DNA of 64,000 bases from NCBI GenBank assembly GCA_964598695.1, contig CAZRDB010000003.1:6968-70967 (forward strand). Reading direction: 5' to 3'. Positions 34,650 to 43,604 of this stretch are shown here, one piece after another. Source of the DNA: CAZRDB01 sp964598695. GTDB lineage: Bacteria > Armatimonadota > Zipacnadia > UBA1398. Position 1 is the stretch's first letter. Each line of letters begins with the position of its first letter. The position numbers were made by a program, and so were the translations under genes. A model generated the notes under the pieces. That model saw only the letters and a program-made list of their open reading frames with translations, was not told the DNA's origin and made no database searches.

Positions 34650-37622
34650 ATGGGGCGGGTGCTGGAGGCGCTGCCCGGCGCCGATCCGCCACCGAATGCG
34701 CGCGCCTTCCTCGAGGTCCTGCGGCCCGCGCTGGCGGCCTGCCCCGATCCCGACCGGGCGCTCGCCAACCTCGAGGCGCTCTGCCGCGCGCACGGCTCGC
34801 GGCTGAGCTTGTTCTCGGCGCTGATCGAGGAGCCGCGACTGCGCGCATCGCTGCTGCGCGTGCTCTCCCACTCCCAGGTCTTCGCCGACGTGCTGGCCGC
34901 GAGCCCCGAGTGGCTCGAGGTCCTGCGCGACGGGAGCGCCACCCCGCCCACGGCCGAGGAGCTGCTCGGCCAGGCGCGCGCCGCCCACCGCGCGATGCCC
35001 ACCCGGCTCTCGCGGCGCAACGGCCTGCGGCGCTTCCGCAAACGGACGCTGCTGCGGATCGGGGTCGCCGATGTCCTCGGTCTGTGGGCCTTCGAGGATG
35101 TGGTCGGCTCGATCAGCCTGCTTGCCGACACCTGCCTGCAAGCGTGCCTCGAGCTGGTGGCCGAGGAACTGGCCCCGGACTACGGCCACCCCCGTGCCGA
35201 GGACGGCGACGGGGTGGCCTTCGCCGTGATCGCGCTCGGGAAGCTCGGGGGGCGGGAGCTGAACTACGCGAGCGACGTGGACGTGCTGTTCGTCTGCGGC
35301 GGCGGCGAGGGGCGCACCGACGGTCCCCGCTCGATCCCGGCCCTGGAGTACGCCGACCGGCTTGCGCGGGGGATCGTTGAGGCGATGTCGGAGCCGCTGG
35401 AGGAGGGCTTCCTGTTCCGCACCGACACGCGACTGAGACCGGAGGGCCGCGGCGGCCCACTCGTCCGCAGCCTCCAGGGCTGCCGCACCTACTACGATTC
35501 CTACGGCCGCGCCTGGGAGCGCCAGGCGCTGCTCCGCGCCCGCGCTTGCGCGGGCGACCCGGTCCTGGGCGAGGAGTTCGTCCGTGCGACCCGGCCGTTC
35601 GTCTTCGGCAAGCGGCTCGACGACGCCGACTTGCGCGAGATCCTTCGCCTGAAGGCGCAGCACGAGGAGCGCGTGCGGCTCGCGCCCGAGGGTGGCCGCG
35701 ACCTCAAACAGGGGCCGGGCGGGATCCGCGATGTCGAGTACACGGTCCAGCTCCTCCAACTCCTGGCCGGCTCCGAGCACCCGGAGGTCCAGCGGGCCAG
35801 TACGCTCGAGGCGGTCTCTCGGCTGCGAGAGATGGGCGCGCTCACGCCGGCCGAGGCGCGCGACCTGCGCGAGGGGTACATCCTCGCCCGCCGGGCCGAG
35901 CACGCGGTGCAGATCCGTGACCAGTTCCAGACCCACCACCTCCCAGCCGACGAGCGGGAGCGAGGCATTCTCGCGCGCCGTCTCGGCTTCGCATCGGCGG
36001 GGGAGTTCGATCGCGCGCGCGACCACCATGCGCGGCGCGTGCGGCGGGTCTACGAGGAAGTGGTCGAGGGCTCCGGGTGGGCCCACGGCGCGCGCCTCTC
36101 GGTCCTCCAGCGCCAACTGCGGGTCGAGCCGCACGAGGCGGAGGAGAGCGCGCTGGCCGACGAGGAACTCGCCGGCCTCGGGTTTCGCGGCCCGGCGAAG
36201 GCGCGCGAGGTGCTCGCCCGGCTGGCCACTGCGGAGTCGTCCCTCGACGAGGATCCTCGCGAGGCGCTCTCGGCGGTCATCGACGAGCTGTGCACGCAGT
36301 GTGCGGTCTCGGGCGATCCCGACGCGGCGCTCGCCGGGATCGAGTCGCTCTCCGGCGTGCTCGGCGGCAAGCGCCGTTTCCTGGAGCTGCTGGGCGAGTC
36401 GCCGCACGTCACGCGCGTCCTCGCCCTGCTCGCGGGCCGAAGCCCCTTCCTCACGGGGTGGCTGCGCGCGACGCCCGAGCTGCTCGACGGCCTCATCGAC
36501 CCCGCCGTGCTGGCCGAGCCGCGCGACGCCTCGTTCTACGCCGGTCTCCCGCGCCGGGCGCGCGAGTCGCTCGAGGCGGCACTCCCGCTCCTGTGCCGGA
36601 TCCGGCGCCGCGAGCTGCTGCGGATCGGGCTGCGCGATCTCGCCGACGAAGCCCACATCCACGACACCGCGCGCGAGCTGGAGTGGCTCTCGGAGCTGAT
36701 CCTCGACACCAGCCTGACGGCCGTGCTCGAGGAGGCCCGGCTCGGCGGGGCGCCGCTCGGCATCATCGGCCTCGGGAGCTTCGGCGGCCACGAGCTGCAC
36801 TTCAGCTCCGACCTCGACCTCGTTGCGGCACACGACGCGACCGACGCCGGCACGGTCGAGGCGATCGCCCGGGCCGTCGCGCGGCTGGTGCGCGTCTTCT
36901 CCGAGCCCCGCCCGGAGGGCCGCCTGCCCCAGCTCGACCTGCGCTTGCGGCCCGATGGCCAGTCGGGTCCGCTGGTGCCCTCGCTGGGGGCGATCGAGGG
37001 CTACACCGAGGAGCGCGCGCGGCCGTGGGAGCGGATCGCCGCGACGCGGGCTCGGCCGGTCGCGGGCGACCCGGCCACGGCGCGGCGACTGGCCGAGCTG
37101 TACCGGGAGCTGGCCTACGGCAAGCCCTTCGGCGCCGAGGAGCGCGCCCAGGTTCACGAGGTGCGCGAGCGGGTCGAGACCGATCGCGATCGCTCGTCCG
37201 AGGGACGCGTCGACCTCAAGCTGTGCCGGGGCGGCCTACTGGAGCTGGACCTGTTGGTGCGCATGGTGCAGATCGAGGCCGGCCGCCGGGCGGCCTCCGT
37301 GCGCGTGCCGGGCCTGCGCGAGACGATCCGCCTGCTGGCCCGCGCGCGTGTGCTGGCGCCGGCGCTCTCGGAATCGCTCTCGGCGGCCTTCCGTCTGCTG
37401 CGCGGGATCTCACTGCGCCTGCAGATCGTGCAGGAGGAGTCGAGCGGCGCGCTGGACCTGAGCCCCGAGGCGCTGGCGATCCTGGGCCGCAAACTGCCGC
37501 GCGAGATCGCGGAGCACCCGCTCTCCGGCGAAGAACTGCGCGCGCGAATCGAGGGAGCGCGCGCTCTTGTGCGAACAAGCTACGAGCGTGCCGTCGAGGG
37601 GGGCGGGCAAGGCCTCGGGTAG
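34650..37622 (+). CDS. glnE: Bifunctional glutamine synthetase adenylyltransferase/deadenylase
   Basis: About 990 residues, matching the usual length. Both nucleotidyltransferase domains are intact: the N-terminal deadenylylation domain with GKLGGRELNYASDVDVLFV (197-215) and the C-terminal adenylylation domain with GLGSFGGHELHFSSDLDLV (707-725), each with the paired Asp motif. A central helical region joins them. GlnE adenylylates or deadenylylates glutamine synthetase in response to glutamine and P-II. The start at the ATG 34650 is the first good Met; no clear ribosome binding site is seen and a start up to about 20 codons earlier is possible. Confidence 0.93.
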   Translation: MGRVLEALPGADPPPNARAFLEVLRPALAACPDPDRALANLEALCRAHGSRLSLFSALIEEPRLRASLLRVLSHSQVFADVLAASPEWLEVLRDGSATPPTAEELLGQARAAHRAMPTRLSRRNGLRRFRKRTLLRIGVADVLGLWAFEDVVGSISLLADTCLQACLELVAEELAPDYGHPRAEDGDGVAFAVIALGKLGGRELNYASDVDVLFVCGGGEGRTDGPRSIPALEYADRLARGIVEAMSEPLEEGFLFRTDTRLRPEGRGGPLVRSLQGCRTYYDSYGRAWERQALLRARACAGDPVLGEEFVRATRPFVFGKRLDDADLREILRLKAQHEERVRLAPEGGRDLKQGPGGIRDVEYTVQLLQLLAGSEHPEVQRASTLEAVSRLREMGALTPAEARDLREGYILARRAEHAVQIRDQFQTHHLPADERERGILARRLGFASAGEFDRARDHHARRVRRVYEEVVEGSGWAHGARLSVLQRQLRVEPHEAEESALADEELAGLGFRGPAKAREVLARLATAESSLDEDPREALSAVIDELCTQCAVSGDPDAALAGIESLSGVLGGKRRFLELLGESPHVTRVLALLAGRSPFLTGWLRATPELLDGLIDPAVLAEPRDASFYAGLPRRARESLEAALPLLCRIRRRELLRIGLRDLADEAHIHDTARELEWLSELILDTSLTAVLEEARLGGAPLGIIGLGSFGGHELHFSSDLDLVAAHDATDAGTVEAIARAVARLVRVFSEPRPEGRLPQLDLRLRPDGQSGPLVPSLGAIEGYTEERARPWERIAATRARPVAGDPATARRLAELYRELAYGKPFGAEERAQVHEVRERVETDRDRSSEGRVDLKLCRGGLLELDLLVRMVQIEAGRRAASVRVPGLRETIRLLARARVLAPALSESLSAAFRLLRGISLRLQIVQEESSGALDLSPEALAILGRKLPREIAEHPLSGEELRARIEGARALVRTSYERAVEGGGQGLG

Positions 37623-37665
37623 CCGCACGCGCAGGCAGTCCCGCGCACGAGGAAGGAGCGGAGCT

Positions 37666-38145
37666 ATGCGACGTCTCATCACACCGTGCTTGCTGGGGGT
37701 CCTCCTCCTTCTGCTGGCGTCGGGGTGCTCGTCCACGGGTTCCCTCGACCCGTCGGGCTCGTACACCGCCTCGCTGCTGGTGACGGGACTCACCGCCGGG
37801 ATCGAGCACTCCCTGACCATCACCCGGCAGGGGAGCGGGTACATCGTCACGATCGCGCCGACCGACGCGACGGCCCCCGGGGCGCTCAGCTTCAACCCCG
37901 GCGCCTCCGCCCGCGTGGCGGCCGCGGGAGGCGCTCACGTCTTCGTCCATATCGGCGTGGGTTCCGGGAGCGTCGGCTCCTACAACGCGCTGGCCGGCAG
38001 CCCGCCGGCGGCCCACGAGATCACCACGGGCACGATGGACTTCTCGTTTACCGAGAGCACCCTGGGTGACCCGGTGCTGGAGTCGGCGATCATCACGCTG
38101 CACTCGGCCAACGGCCCCGTCTACTCGGCGACGCTGGCCCCCTAG
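37666..38145 (+). CDS. Small beta-rich lipoprotein
   Basis: 159 residues. ATG at 37666 with AAGGAG. Lipobox LLASGC (Cys about residue 21), then a compact all-beta domain (SGSYTASLLVTGL, HSLTITRQGSGYIVTI). I do not recognise a family. It follows glnE by 43 bp but its role there is unclear. Confidence 0.65.
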   Translation: MRRLITPCLLGVLLLLLASGCSSTGSLDPSGSYTASLLVTGLTAGIEHSLTITRQGSGYIVTIAPTDATAPGALSFNPGASARVAAAGGAHVFVHIGVGSGSVGSYNALAGSPPAAHEITTGTMDFSFTESTLGDPVLESAIITLHSANGPVYSATLAP

Positions 38146-38238
38146 GGCTGCCGCCTCGCGCGAGCCAGGCACGCCGGGTCGCTCCGCCGCGCGACGGGAG
38201 AGGCCCGGTCCCCTGGGACCGGAGAGCAGGATGCGTCT

Positions 38239-40254
38239 ATGTCGCGGGATCGTTGCGTTGCGGTGATCGGCGCGGGTCCGGCCGGCCTGGCGGCGGCGCT
38301 TGCCCTGGCCGACGCCGGCGCGCGTGTGGTGCTGCTCGACGGCGCCGAGAGGCCGGGCGGGCACCCCCTGGACTACGGGTGCGTCGCGACCGACCGCTGC
38401 GCGAGTTGCTCTGCCTGCCTGGTGCTCGATGCGGCACGTCGGGCGAGCGAGCTCCCCGCCATCGAGCTGCTGGCGCCGGCGCGCGTCACGGGCTACCGGC
38501 CCACGGAGTCCGGGGGGGTGCTGACGCTGGAGGGTCGCGAGGAGCGGGTCGACGGGGTCATCGTTGCCACGGGCCACCGTCCGGCCGATCTCGCGACCGC
38601 GCGGACCGAGTACGGACACGGCCGCGTCGTGGGCGTGAGCACCGTCACCGAGCTGGAGGCGCGCTACCGCGACGGCTCACTCGCGGAGCGGCCGCCCCGA
38701 GACCTGGCCTTCATCCAGTGCGCGGGCAGCCGCGACCGCGCGATCGGCCGCGATTACTGCAGCCGTGTGTGCTGCACCTACGCGCTGCGGCTGGCGCGCG
38801 CGATCCACCACCGGGTCCCCGAGATCCGGATCACCGTCTTCTACCAGGATCTCACCCCCTCCGCCCGCGGCTTCGAGGCACTGGTCCGCGAGTGCGAGGG
38901 CTTCGTGCGCTTCGTCCGCGCCCTGCCGGCCAAGGTGTACCAGGAGGTCGGGGGGGTGCGGCCGATCGTCTGCTACGCCGACACCCTCGCGGGCCCGGAC
39001 GCCCCCGGCGCCGAGGAGCCGTTCTCGGAGGTCGCGCTCTCGGTCGGGATGTGGCCGGGGCCTCACGACGACCTCGACGAGGCGCTCGGCCTCACGCGCG
39101 ACGAGTGGGGCTTCGTGACAGGGAGTCGTCTCCCGCGCGTTCGCGCCGCGGGCTCGTGCACCGGCCCCATGTCGATCGCCGAGGCGACGGCCGACGGCCG
39201 TGCGGCGGCGGCAGACGCGCTGGAGACCGGCGCGTGCGCGCGCAAGCCCGTGGCGGTGGCCGCCGCCGAGCCGCGCCTTGCCGAGCTGGTGCGTGCGGCG
39301 GGCTTCGAGAGCGTCGAGGCGACAGCCGTCGAAGGGGTCGCGGGGGCGCTGCGCGCCACGACGGCCGGGGGACCGGTCGAGGTCTCCGGCGTGCTCGGCT
39401 GCACCTTCGTGACTCCTTCGCCCGAGGCGACCGGCCTCCCCGCCCACGTGCGCAACCTGTGGTCGGAGAAGGCGCTCCAGCGGGCGGCCGGCGCGAAGAG
39501 CATCGTGCTGATGCCCGACCTCTTCGCCCCCTGGTCGCGCCTCGCGCACGAGGTCGCCCTGCGGCTTGCCGCGGGGAGGAGCGGGGGGAAGGTCCGAACC
39601 TGGTACCTGATGCGCCACGCCTTCACGGGCGAGCAGGGCCTGGAGCAGCTTCTCGCGCGGGCGCGTGAGGCGGGGACCGTCTTCACCGTCTGCCCCGAGG
39701 CCCCCACGGTCACGGCGGAGGGGGTCGAGTTCGTCGATCGCTCGCTCGGGCGTACGCTGCGCGCCAAGGCCGACGTGGTGCTCGCCGCGGCCGCGCTGCG
39801 GCCCGCGCCCGAGACACTCGACCGGTTGCGCGCCCTCGGGCTGCTGGGGCCGAACGCGCTGGAGGGTTCCTCACTCCCCCACGAGGGTCTCAGCCGCACC
39901 GCGCGCCTCGGCTACCACCTCGCGGGATGGCTGCGCGATGCCACCGCGTCCGAGGAGCAGGCCGAGCGGGAGGTGCGCGAGGCGCTCACCGATCTGGCGC
40001 TGCCGGACCCGCCCGGGACGGCGGAGGTCGACGCCGACCGGTGCGCGATCTGCCTGACCTGCATCCGCTCGTGCCCGCACGAGGCGCCGCGCGCGGTCCA
40101 CAGCGAGATGCGCGACCGGCAGGTGAGCTACATCCGGCCCGAGGCGTGCGTCGGCTGCGGGATCTGCGTCAGCGCCTGCCCCGCCGAGGCGATCACGCTC
40201 GGCGCGCGCACGGGCGATGCGGTACTGGCGGCGATGGAGGGGCACGATGGCTGA
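38239..40254 (+). CDS. hdrA: Heterodisulfide reductase subunit A-like FAD/iron-sulfur protein
   Basis: 671 residues, full length. The FAD-binding N-terminus VAVIGAGPAGLAAALALADAG is followed by a cysteine cluster (CASCSACL). The HdrA signature DYCSRVCCTYALRLA is conserved, and two C-terminal [4Fe-4S] ferredoxin motifs are present (CAICLTCIRSCP and CVGCGICVSACP). HdrA is the electron-bifurcating flavin subunit in known complexes. It heads a tight operon with MvhD, MetV, MetF, HdrC and HdrB; its stop overlaps the next start by 8 bp. In Moorella the same set forms a methylene-tetrahydrofolate reductase complex, which is the likely role here. Confidence 0.92.
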   Translation: MSRDRCVAVIGAGPAGLAAALALADAGARVVLLDGAERPGGHPLDYGCVATDRCASCSACLVLDAARRASELPAIELLAPARVTGYRPTESGGVLTLEGREERVDGVIVATGHRPADLATARTEYGHGRVVGVSTVTELEARYRDGSLAERPPRDLAFIQCAGSRDRAIGRDYCSRVCCTYALRLARAIHHRVPEIRITVFYQDLTPSARGFEALVRECEGFVRFVRALPAKVYQEVGGVRPIVCYADTLAGPDAPGAEEPFSEVALSVGMWPGPHDDLDEALGLTRDEWGFVTGSRLPRVRAAGSCTGPMSIAEATADGRAAAADALETGACARKPVAVAAAEPRLAELVRAAGFESVEATAVEGVAGALRATTAGGPVEVSGVLGCTFVTPSPEATGLPAHVRNLWSEKALQRAAGAKSIVLMPDLFAPWSRLAHEVALRLAAGRSGGKVRTWYLMRHAFTGEQGLEQLLARAREAGTVFTVCPEAPTVTAEGVEFVDRSLGRTLRAKADVVLAAAALRPAPETLDRLRALGLLGPNALEGSSLPHEGLSRTARLGYHLAGWLRDATASEEQAEREVREALTDLALPDPPGTAEVDADRCAICLTCIRSCPHEAPRAVHSEMRDRQVSYIRPEACVGCGICVSACPAEAITLGARTGDAVLAAMEGHDG

Positions 40255-40621
40255 GAGAGTGCTGTTCCTGTGCGAGCGCAGCGGCCTGCTCCTCGACCAG
40301 ACCGACCCGGCTCTCCTCGGCACGGGCGTCCGCGTCGCGATCCCTTGCGGCGGCCGGCTCGAGGTGCAGCACTTGCTGAAGGCGGTGGAGCGGGGTGCGC
40401 GCGAGGTGCTGGTGGTGGCTTGTCCGCTGGACAACTGCCGCTCACGGCTCGGAACCGAGGAGGCCGAGCGCCGCGTGGAGCGCGCCAACCGCCTCCTGGC
40501 CGAGGCGGGCTCGACGGCCCGGTGCCGGGTGGTCCGCGCCGCGGCGAACGCCCCGCACGATCTGACAAGCCAGCTCGCCGGAGCCGAAGGCCCGGCGCTG
40601 GAGGAGGAGACCGCTCGATGA
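40247..40621 (+). CDS. mvhD: MvhD-like [2Fe-2S] electron-transfer subunit
   Basis: 124 residues, starting within the end of hdrA. Four cysteines (9, 34, 59, 64) are spaced to hold a small cluster, with ACPLDNCRSRLG matching the usual CHPGDCHY region of MvhD. The extra Cys-Trp-x-Cys motif common near the N-terminus of MvhD is absent. In known complexes MvhD links HdrA to an electron donor. Overlap with metV (ATGA) implies coupled translation. Confidence 0.82.
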   Translation: MAERVLFLCERSGLLLDQTDPALLGTGVRVAIPCGGRLEVQHLLKAVERGAREVLVVACPLDNCRSRLGTEEAERRVERANRLLAEAGSTARCRVVRAAANAPHDLTSQLAGAEGPALEEETAR

Positions 40622-41307
40622 TCACGGCCGAGATGAAGCCCTTTGCGGAGATCGTGGCGATGCTCGAGGGCGCCTCCAGGGTGCTGGTCGCCGCGTGCAA
40701 CACCTGCGTGACGGTCTGCCACGCGGGCGGCAAGCGCGAGGCCGCGCTGCTCGCCTCGCAGCTGCGGATCCATGCGCGGGAGAACGGTCTCGCGCGCGAG
40801 GTGCGCGAGACCGTGGTCGAGCGCCACTGCGACGCCGAGTTCGTGGAGGCGCTCGCGCCGGAGCTGGAGTGGCCGGAGGTGATGCTCTCGACGGCCTGCG
40901 GCGTCGGCGTGAACTACGTCGCGGAGTGCTTCGCGTCGAAGCGGATCCTGCCCGGGCTCAACACGACCTTCCTCGGCGCGACCGACGTCCCCGGCCGCTG
41001 GCGCGAGATGTGCGGCGGCTGCGGCGACTGCGTGCTGCACCTCACGGGCGGGATCTGCCCCGTGGTGCGGTGCGCGAAGTCGATCCAGAACGGGCCTTGC
41101 GGCGGGAGCCAGGAGGGGCGCTGCGAGGTCGACCCGGACGTGCCGTGCGCGTGGCAGGAGATCATCGACCGCGTGACGGCCCAGGGCCGGGCCGCGAGCC
41201 TCGAGACGGTGCTCCCGCTGAAGGACTGGTCGACCAGCGGCTACGGCGGCTGGCGGCGGACCCGGATCGTGGAGGAGTTCTTCCAGCCCGAGGAGGCGGA
41301 GCGATGA
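40618..41307 (+). CDS. metV: MetV: zinc/iron-sulfur partner of methylene-tetrahydrofolate reductase
   Basis: 229 residues of the MTHFR C-terminal (MetV) family. Cysteine motifs CNTCVTVC, CGGCGDC, CPVVRCAKSIQNGPCGG and GRCEVDPDVPC are typical and bind iron-sulfur clusters. MetV partners MetF in acetogen-type reductases lacking the NADH-dependent mechanism. Both ends overlap its neighbours (ATGA junctions), consistent with fixed stoichiometry. Confidence 0.9.
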   Translation: MITAEMKPFAEIVAMLEGASRVLVAACNTCVTVCHAGGKREAALLASQLRIHARENGLAREVRETVVERHCDAEFVEALAPELEWPEVMLSTACGVGVNYVAECFASKRILPGLNTTFLGATDVPGRWREMCGGCGDCVLHLTGGICPVVRCAKSIQNGPCGGSQEGRCEVDPDVPCAWQEIIDRVTAQGRAASLETVLPLKDWSTSGYGGWRRTRIVEEFFQPEEAER

Positions 41308-42257
41308 GCGCGGTCGCGTGCAAGGCCGGATCGAACCTCGAGCGGGTGCTGCGCTCGGGCGCGTTCGCCGTCTGTGGCGAGATGGGGCCGCCCCAGAACT
41401 GCAATCCCGAGGCGATCCGCAACAAGGTGAAGCACTTCGCGGGCCATGTGGACGCCGTGAACCTCACCGACAACCAGACCGCGATCGTCCGCATGAGTTC
41501 GATCGCTAGCGCCAAGCTCTGTCTCGACGCGGGCCTCGAGCCGATCATCCAGATGACCTGCCGCGACCGCAACCGGATCGCGATGCAGTCCGATCTCCTC
41601 GGCGCCGCCGGGCTCGGGATCCGCAATGTGCTCTGCCTCTCGGGCGACCACCAGCGCTTCGGCAACGACGCCCAGGCGCGCGGCGTCTTCGATGTCGACT
41701 CGCTCCAGCTCGTCTCGATCGCCCGGGCGATGCGCGACGAGTCGCGGCTGACGGGGGCCGAGACGAAACACCAGAAGGAGCCCTACCCGACGCCCCTGTT
41801 CGTCGGCGCGGCCTGCAACCCGTTCGGCGACCCGTTCGAGTTCCGCGTGGTGCGTCTCGCGAAGAAGATCGCGGCGGGGGCCGACTTCATCCAGACCCAG
41901 GCGATCTACGACATCCCGCGCTTCGCCCGGTTCATGGAGATGGCCCGCGACCGAGGGCTTCTCGAGCAGGTCTTCTTCATCGCCGGGGTGCTGCCCGTCA
42001 AGTCGCACAAGGCGCTCGAGTACATGAAGAAGGACGTCGCGGGCATGTCGATCCCCGACGAACTGATCGCCCGCATGAAGTCGGCCGAGGATCCGCAGGA
42101 GGAGGGGATCCGGATGTGCGTCGAGCTGATCGAGCAGATCCGCGCGATCGACGGCGTCCGGGGCGTGCACATCATGCCGCCGATGTGGGAGTCGGTGATC
42201 CCGGAGATCGTCAAGCGGGCCGGGCTGCACCCGCGGCCGCAGCCGGAGGTGGCGTGA
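41304..42257 (+). CDS. metF: Methylenetetrahydrofolate reductase catalytic subunit
   Basis: 317 residues. Family motifs include CGEMGPPQN (the catalytic Glu region), VDAVNLTDNQTA, CRDRNRIAMQSDLLGA and GADFIQTQAIYD. It reduces 5,10-methylene- to 5-methyl-tetrahydrofolate on FAD. Being in an operon with metV and hdrABC suggests reducing equivalents come through Hdr/ferredoxin, not directly from NAD(P)H. It supplies methyl groups to methionine synthesis or to a Wood-Ljungdahl branch; the other genes needed to choose are not in the window. Confidence 0.93.
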   Translation: MSAVACKAGSNLERVLRSGAFAVCGEMGPPQNCNPEAIRNKVKHFAGHVDAVNLTDNQTAIVRMSSIASAKLCLDAGLEPIIQMTCRDRNRIAMQSDLLGAAGLGIRNVLCLSGDHQRFGNDAQARGVFDVDSLQLVSIARAMRDESRLTGAETKHQKEPYPTPLFVGAACNPFGDPFEFRVVRLAKKIAAGADFIQTQAIYDIPRFARFMEMARDRGLLEQVFFIAGVLPVKSHKALEYMKKDVAGMSIPDELIARMKSAEDPQEEGIRMCVELIEQIRAIDGVRGVHIMPPMWESVIPEIVKRAGLHPRPQPEVA

Positions 42258-42258
42258 G

Positions 42259-42774
42259 GTGGAGCGCTTCTCCGTGGCGATCGGCCGGATCGCGCACACC
42301 GATGTCTCGCGCTGCTACCAGTGCGGCCGCTGCTCCGGCAACTGCCCGATGGCGTCGGAGATGGACCTGAAGCCACACCAGGTGATCCGCATGTGCCTGC
42401 TCGATCTCGACGAGGTCGCGGACGCGCGCTCGGTCTGGCTGTGCGACGGCTGCCACACCTGCTCCGAGCGCTGCCCGCGTGAGATCGACGTCGCCGGGGT
42501 CTTCGACGCGCTCCGGCAGGTGACGACCAAGCAGGCGCCGCTCGCGCTGTTCAACCGGTCGCTGTTGACCGGCGTGCGCCGCATGGGCCGCGTCAACGAG
42601 GCCCCCCTCGGCCTCGCCTACCACCTTGCCGCGCGGAAGAGTCCCGCCGCCCAGCGGGCGCTGATCTTCGAGCTGCTCCGCAAGGGGAAGCTCCCTCTGC
42701 TGCCCCACCGGCAGGCCAACCTGACGAGCCTGTTCGCGAAGGCGACGCCCGGCCGCGAGGAGGGTACGCCATGA
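42259..42774 (+). CDS. hdrC: Heterodisulfide reductase subunit C-like ferredoxin
   Basis: 171 residues starting at a GTG one base after the metF stop. Two [4Fe-4S] motifs, CYQCGRCSGNCP (19-30) and CDGCHTCSERCP (62-73), match HdrC. It passes electrons between HdrA and HdrB. Overlaps hdrB by four bases. Confidence 0.9.
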   Translation: MERFSVAIGRIAHTDVSRCYQCGRCSGNCPMASEMDLKPHQVIRMCLLDLDEVADARSVWLCDGCHTCSERCPREIDVAGVFDALRQVTTKQAPLALFNRSLLTGVRRMGRVNEAPLGLAYHLAARKSPAAQRALIFELLRKGKLPLLPHRQANLTSLFAKATPGREEGTP

Positions 42775-43604
42775 AGCTCGCCTACTTCCCGGGCTGCGCG
42801 GCGACGGGCACCGGGCGGGAGCTGGACTCCTCGACCCGTGCGGCCTGCGCCGCGTACGGCATCGAGCTGGTCGAGATCCCGGGCTGGGTCTGCTGCGGGG
42901 CCTCGGCCGCCCACATGACGAGCGAGAAGCTCGCCGATGCCCTCCCGGCCCGCTCGCTGGCCGCGGCGCGCGGGCTGGGCGTCGAGGGGGTCCTGACGCC
43001 CTGTGCGGCGTGCTACAGCCGCCTCGCCCTCACCGAGCGCGCGATGGCCGAGAGCCCGGAGCTGAGGCGCGAGCTCGCGCGCATCGTCGAGGCCGATCTC
43101 GAGGGCGAACTCCCCGTGTACCACGTGCTGCAGGCCTTCGACCCCGGGCAGCTCGCGGCCCGGCGCGCGCGGGTGCTCCAGCCGCTCCGCGTCGCCTGCT
43201 ACTACGGCTGCTTGCTCACGCGCCCGCGGGAGGTCTCGGTCGACCCCGACCCGGTCAACCCGAGTTGCATGGACGACCTGGTGGCCGCGGCCGGGCTCAC
43301 CCCGGTCGAGTGGCCCTTCCGCACCGAGTGCTGCGGCGCCTCGCTGGTGATGGCGCGCCCCGAGTCGGTCGCGCGCCTCTCGAACCGGCTGCTCGACGCG
43401 GCCGAGGGCTGCGGCGCCGAGGCGCTGGTCGTGGCCTGCCCTCTGTGCCACGCCAATCTTGACCTCAAGCAGGTCACATACGGCCGATCCGACCCGCTGC
43501 CCGTGCTGTACCTCACGGAGGTGCTGGCCCTCGCACTCGGCGTGCCCGAGGCCGAACTCGAGCTGCGGCGTCACACCGCGCCCGTGCCGACGCTCACTCG
43601 ATGA
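42771..43604 (+). CDS. hdrB: Heterodisulfide reductase subunit B-like protein
   Basis: 277 residues with two CCG domains (PGWVCCGAS with Cys41/Cys42, and TECCGAS), plus CAACY and CPLCH cysteine motifs, the ligands of the unusual non-cubane clusters in HdrB. In methanogens it reduces CoM-S-S-CoB; in the MetFV-linked complex its substrate is unresolved. Its 3' end overlaps the convergent lipoprotein gene by 11 bp. Confidence 0.9.
   Translation: MKLAYFPGCAATGTGRELDSSTRAACAAYGIELVEIPGWVCCGASAAHMTSEKLADALPARSLAAARGLGVEGVLTPCAACYSRLALTERAMAESPELRRELARIVEADLEGELPVYHVLQAFDPGQLAARRARVLQPLRVACYYGCLLTRPREVSVDPDPVNPSCMDDLVAAAGLTPVEWPFRTECCGASLVMARPESVARLSNRLLDAAEGCGAEALVVACPLCHANLDLKQVTYGRSDPLPVLYLTEVLALALGVPEAELELRRHTAPVPTLTR

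Noticed and set aside
43594..43604. Frameshift or misassembly at the hdrB/lipoprotein junction
   Set aside because: The 11-bp convergent overlap leaves both C-termini normal in character; ordinary tight packing.
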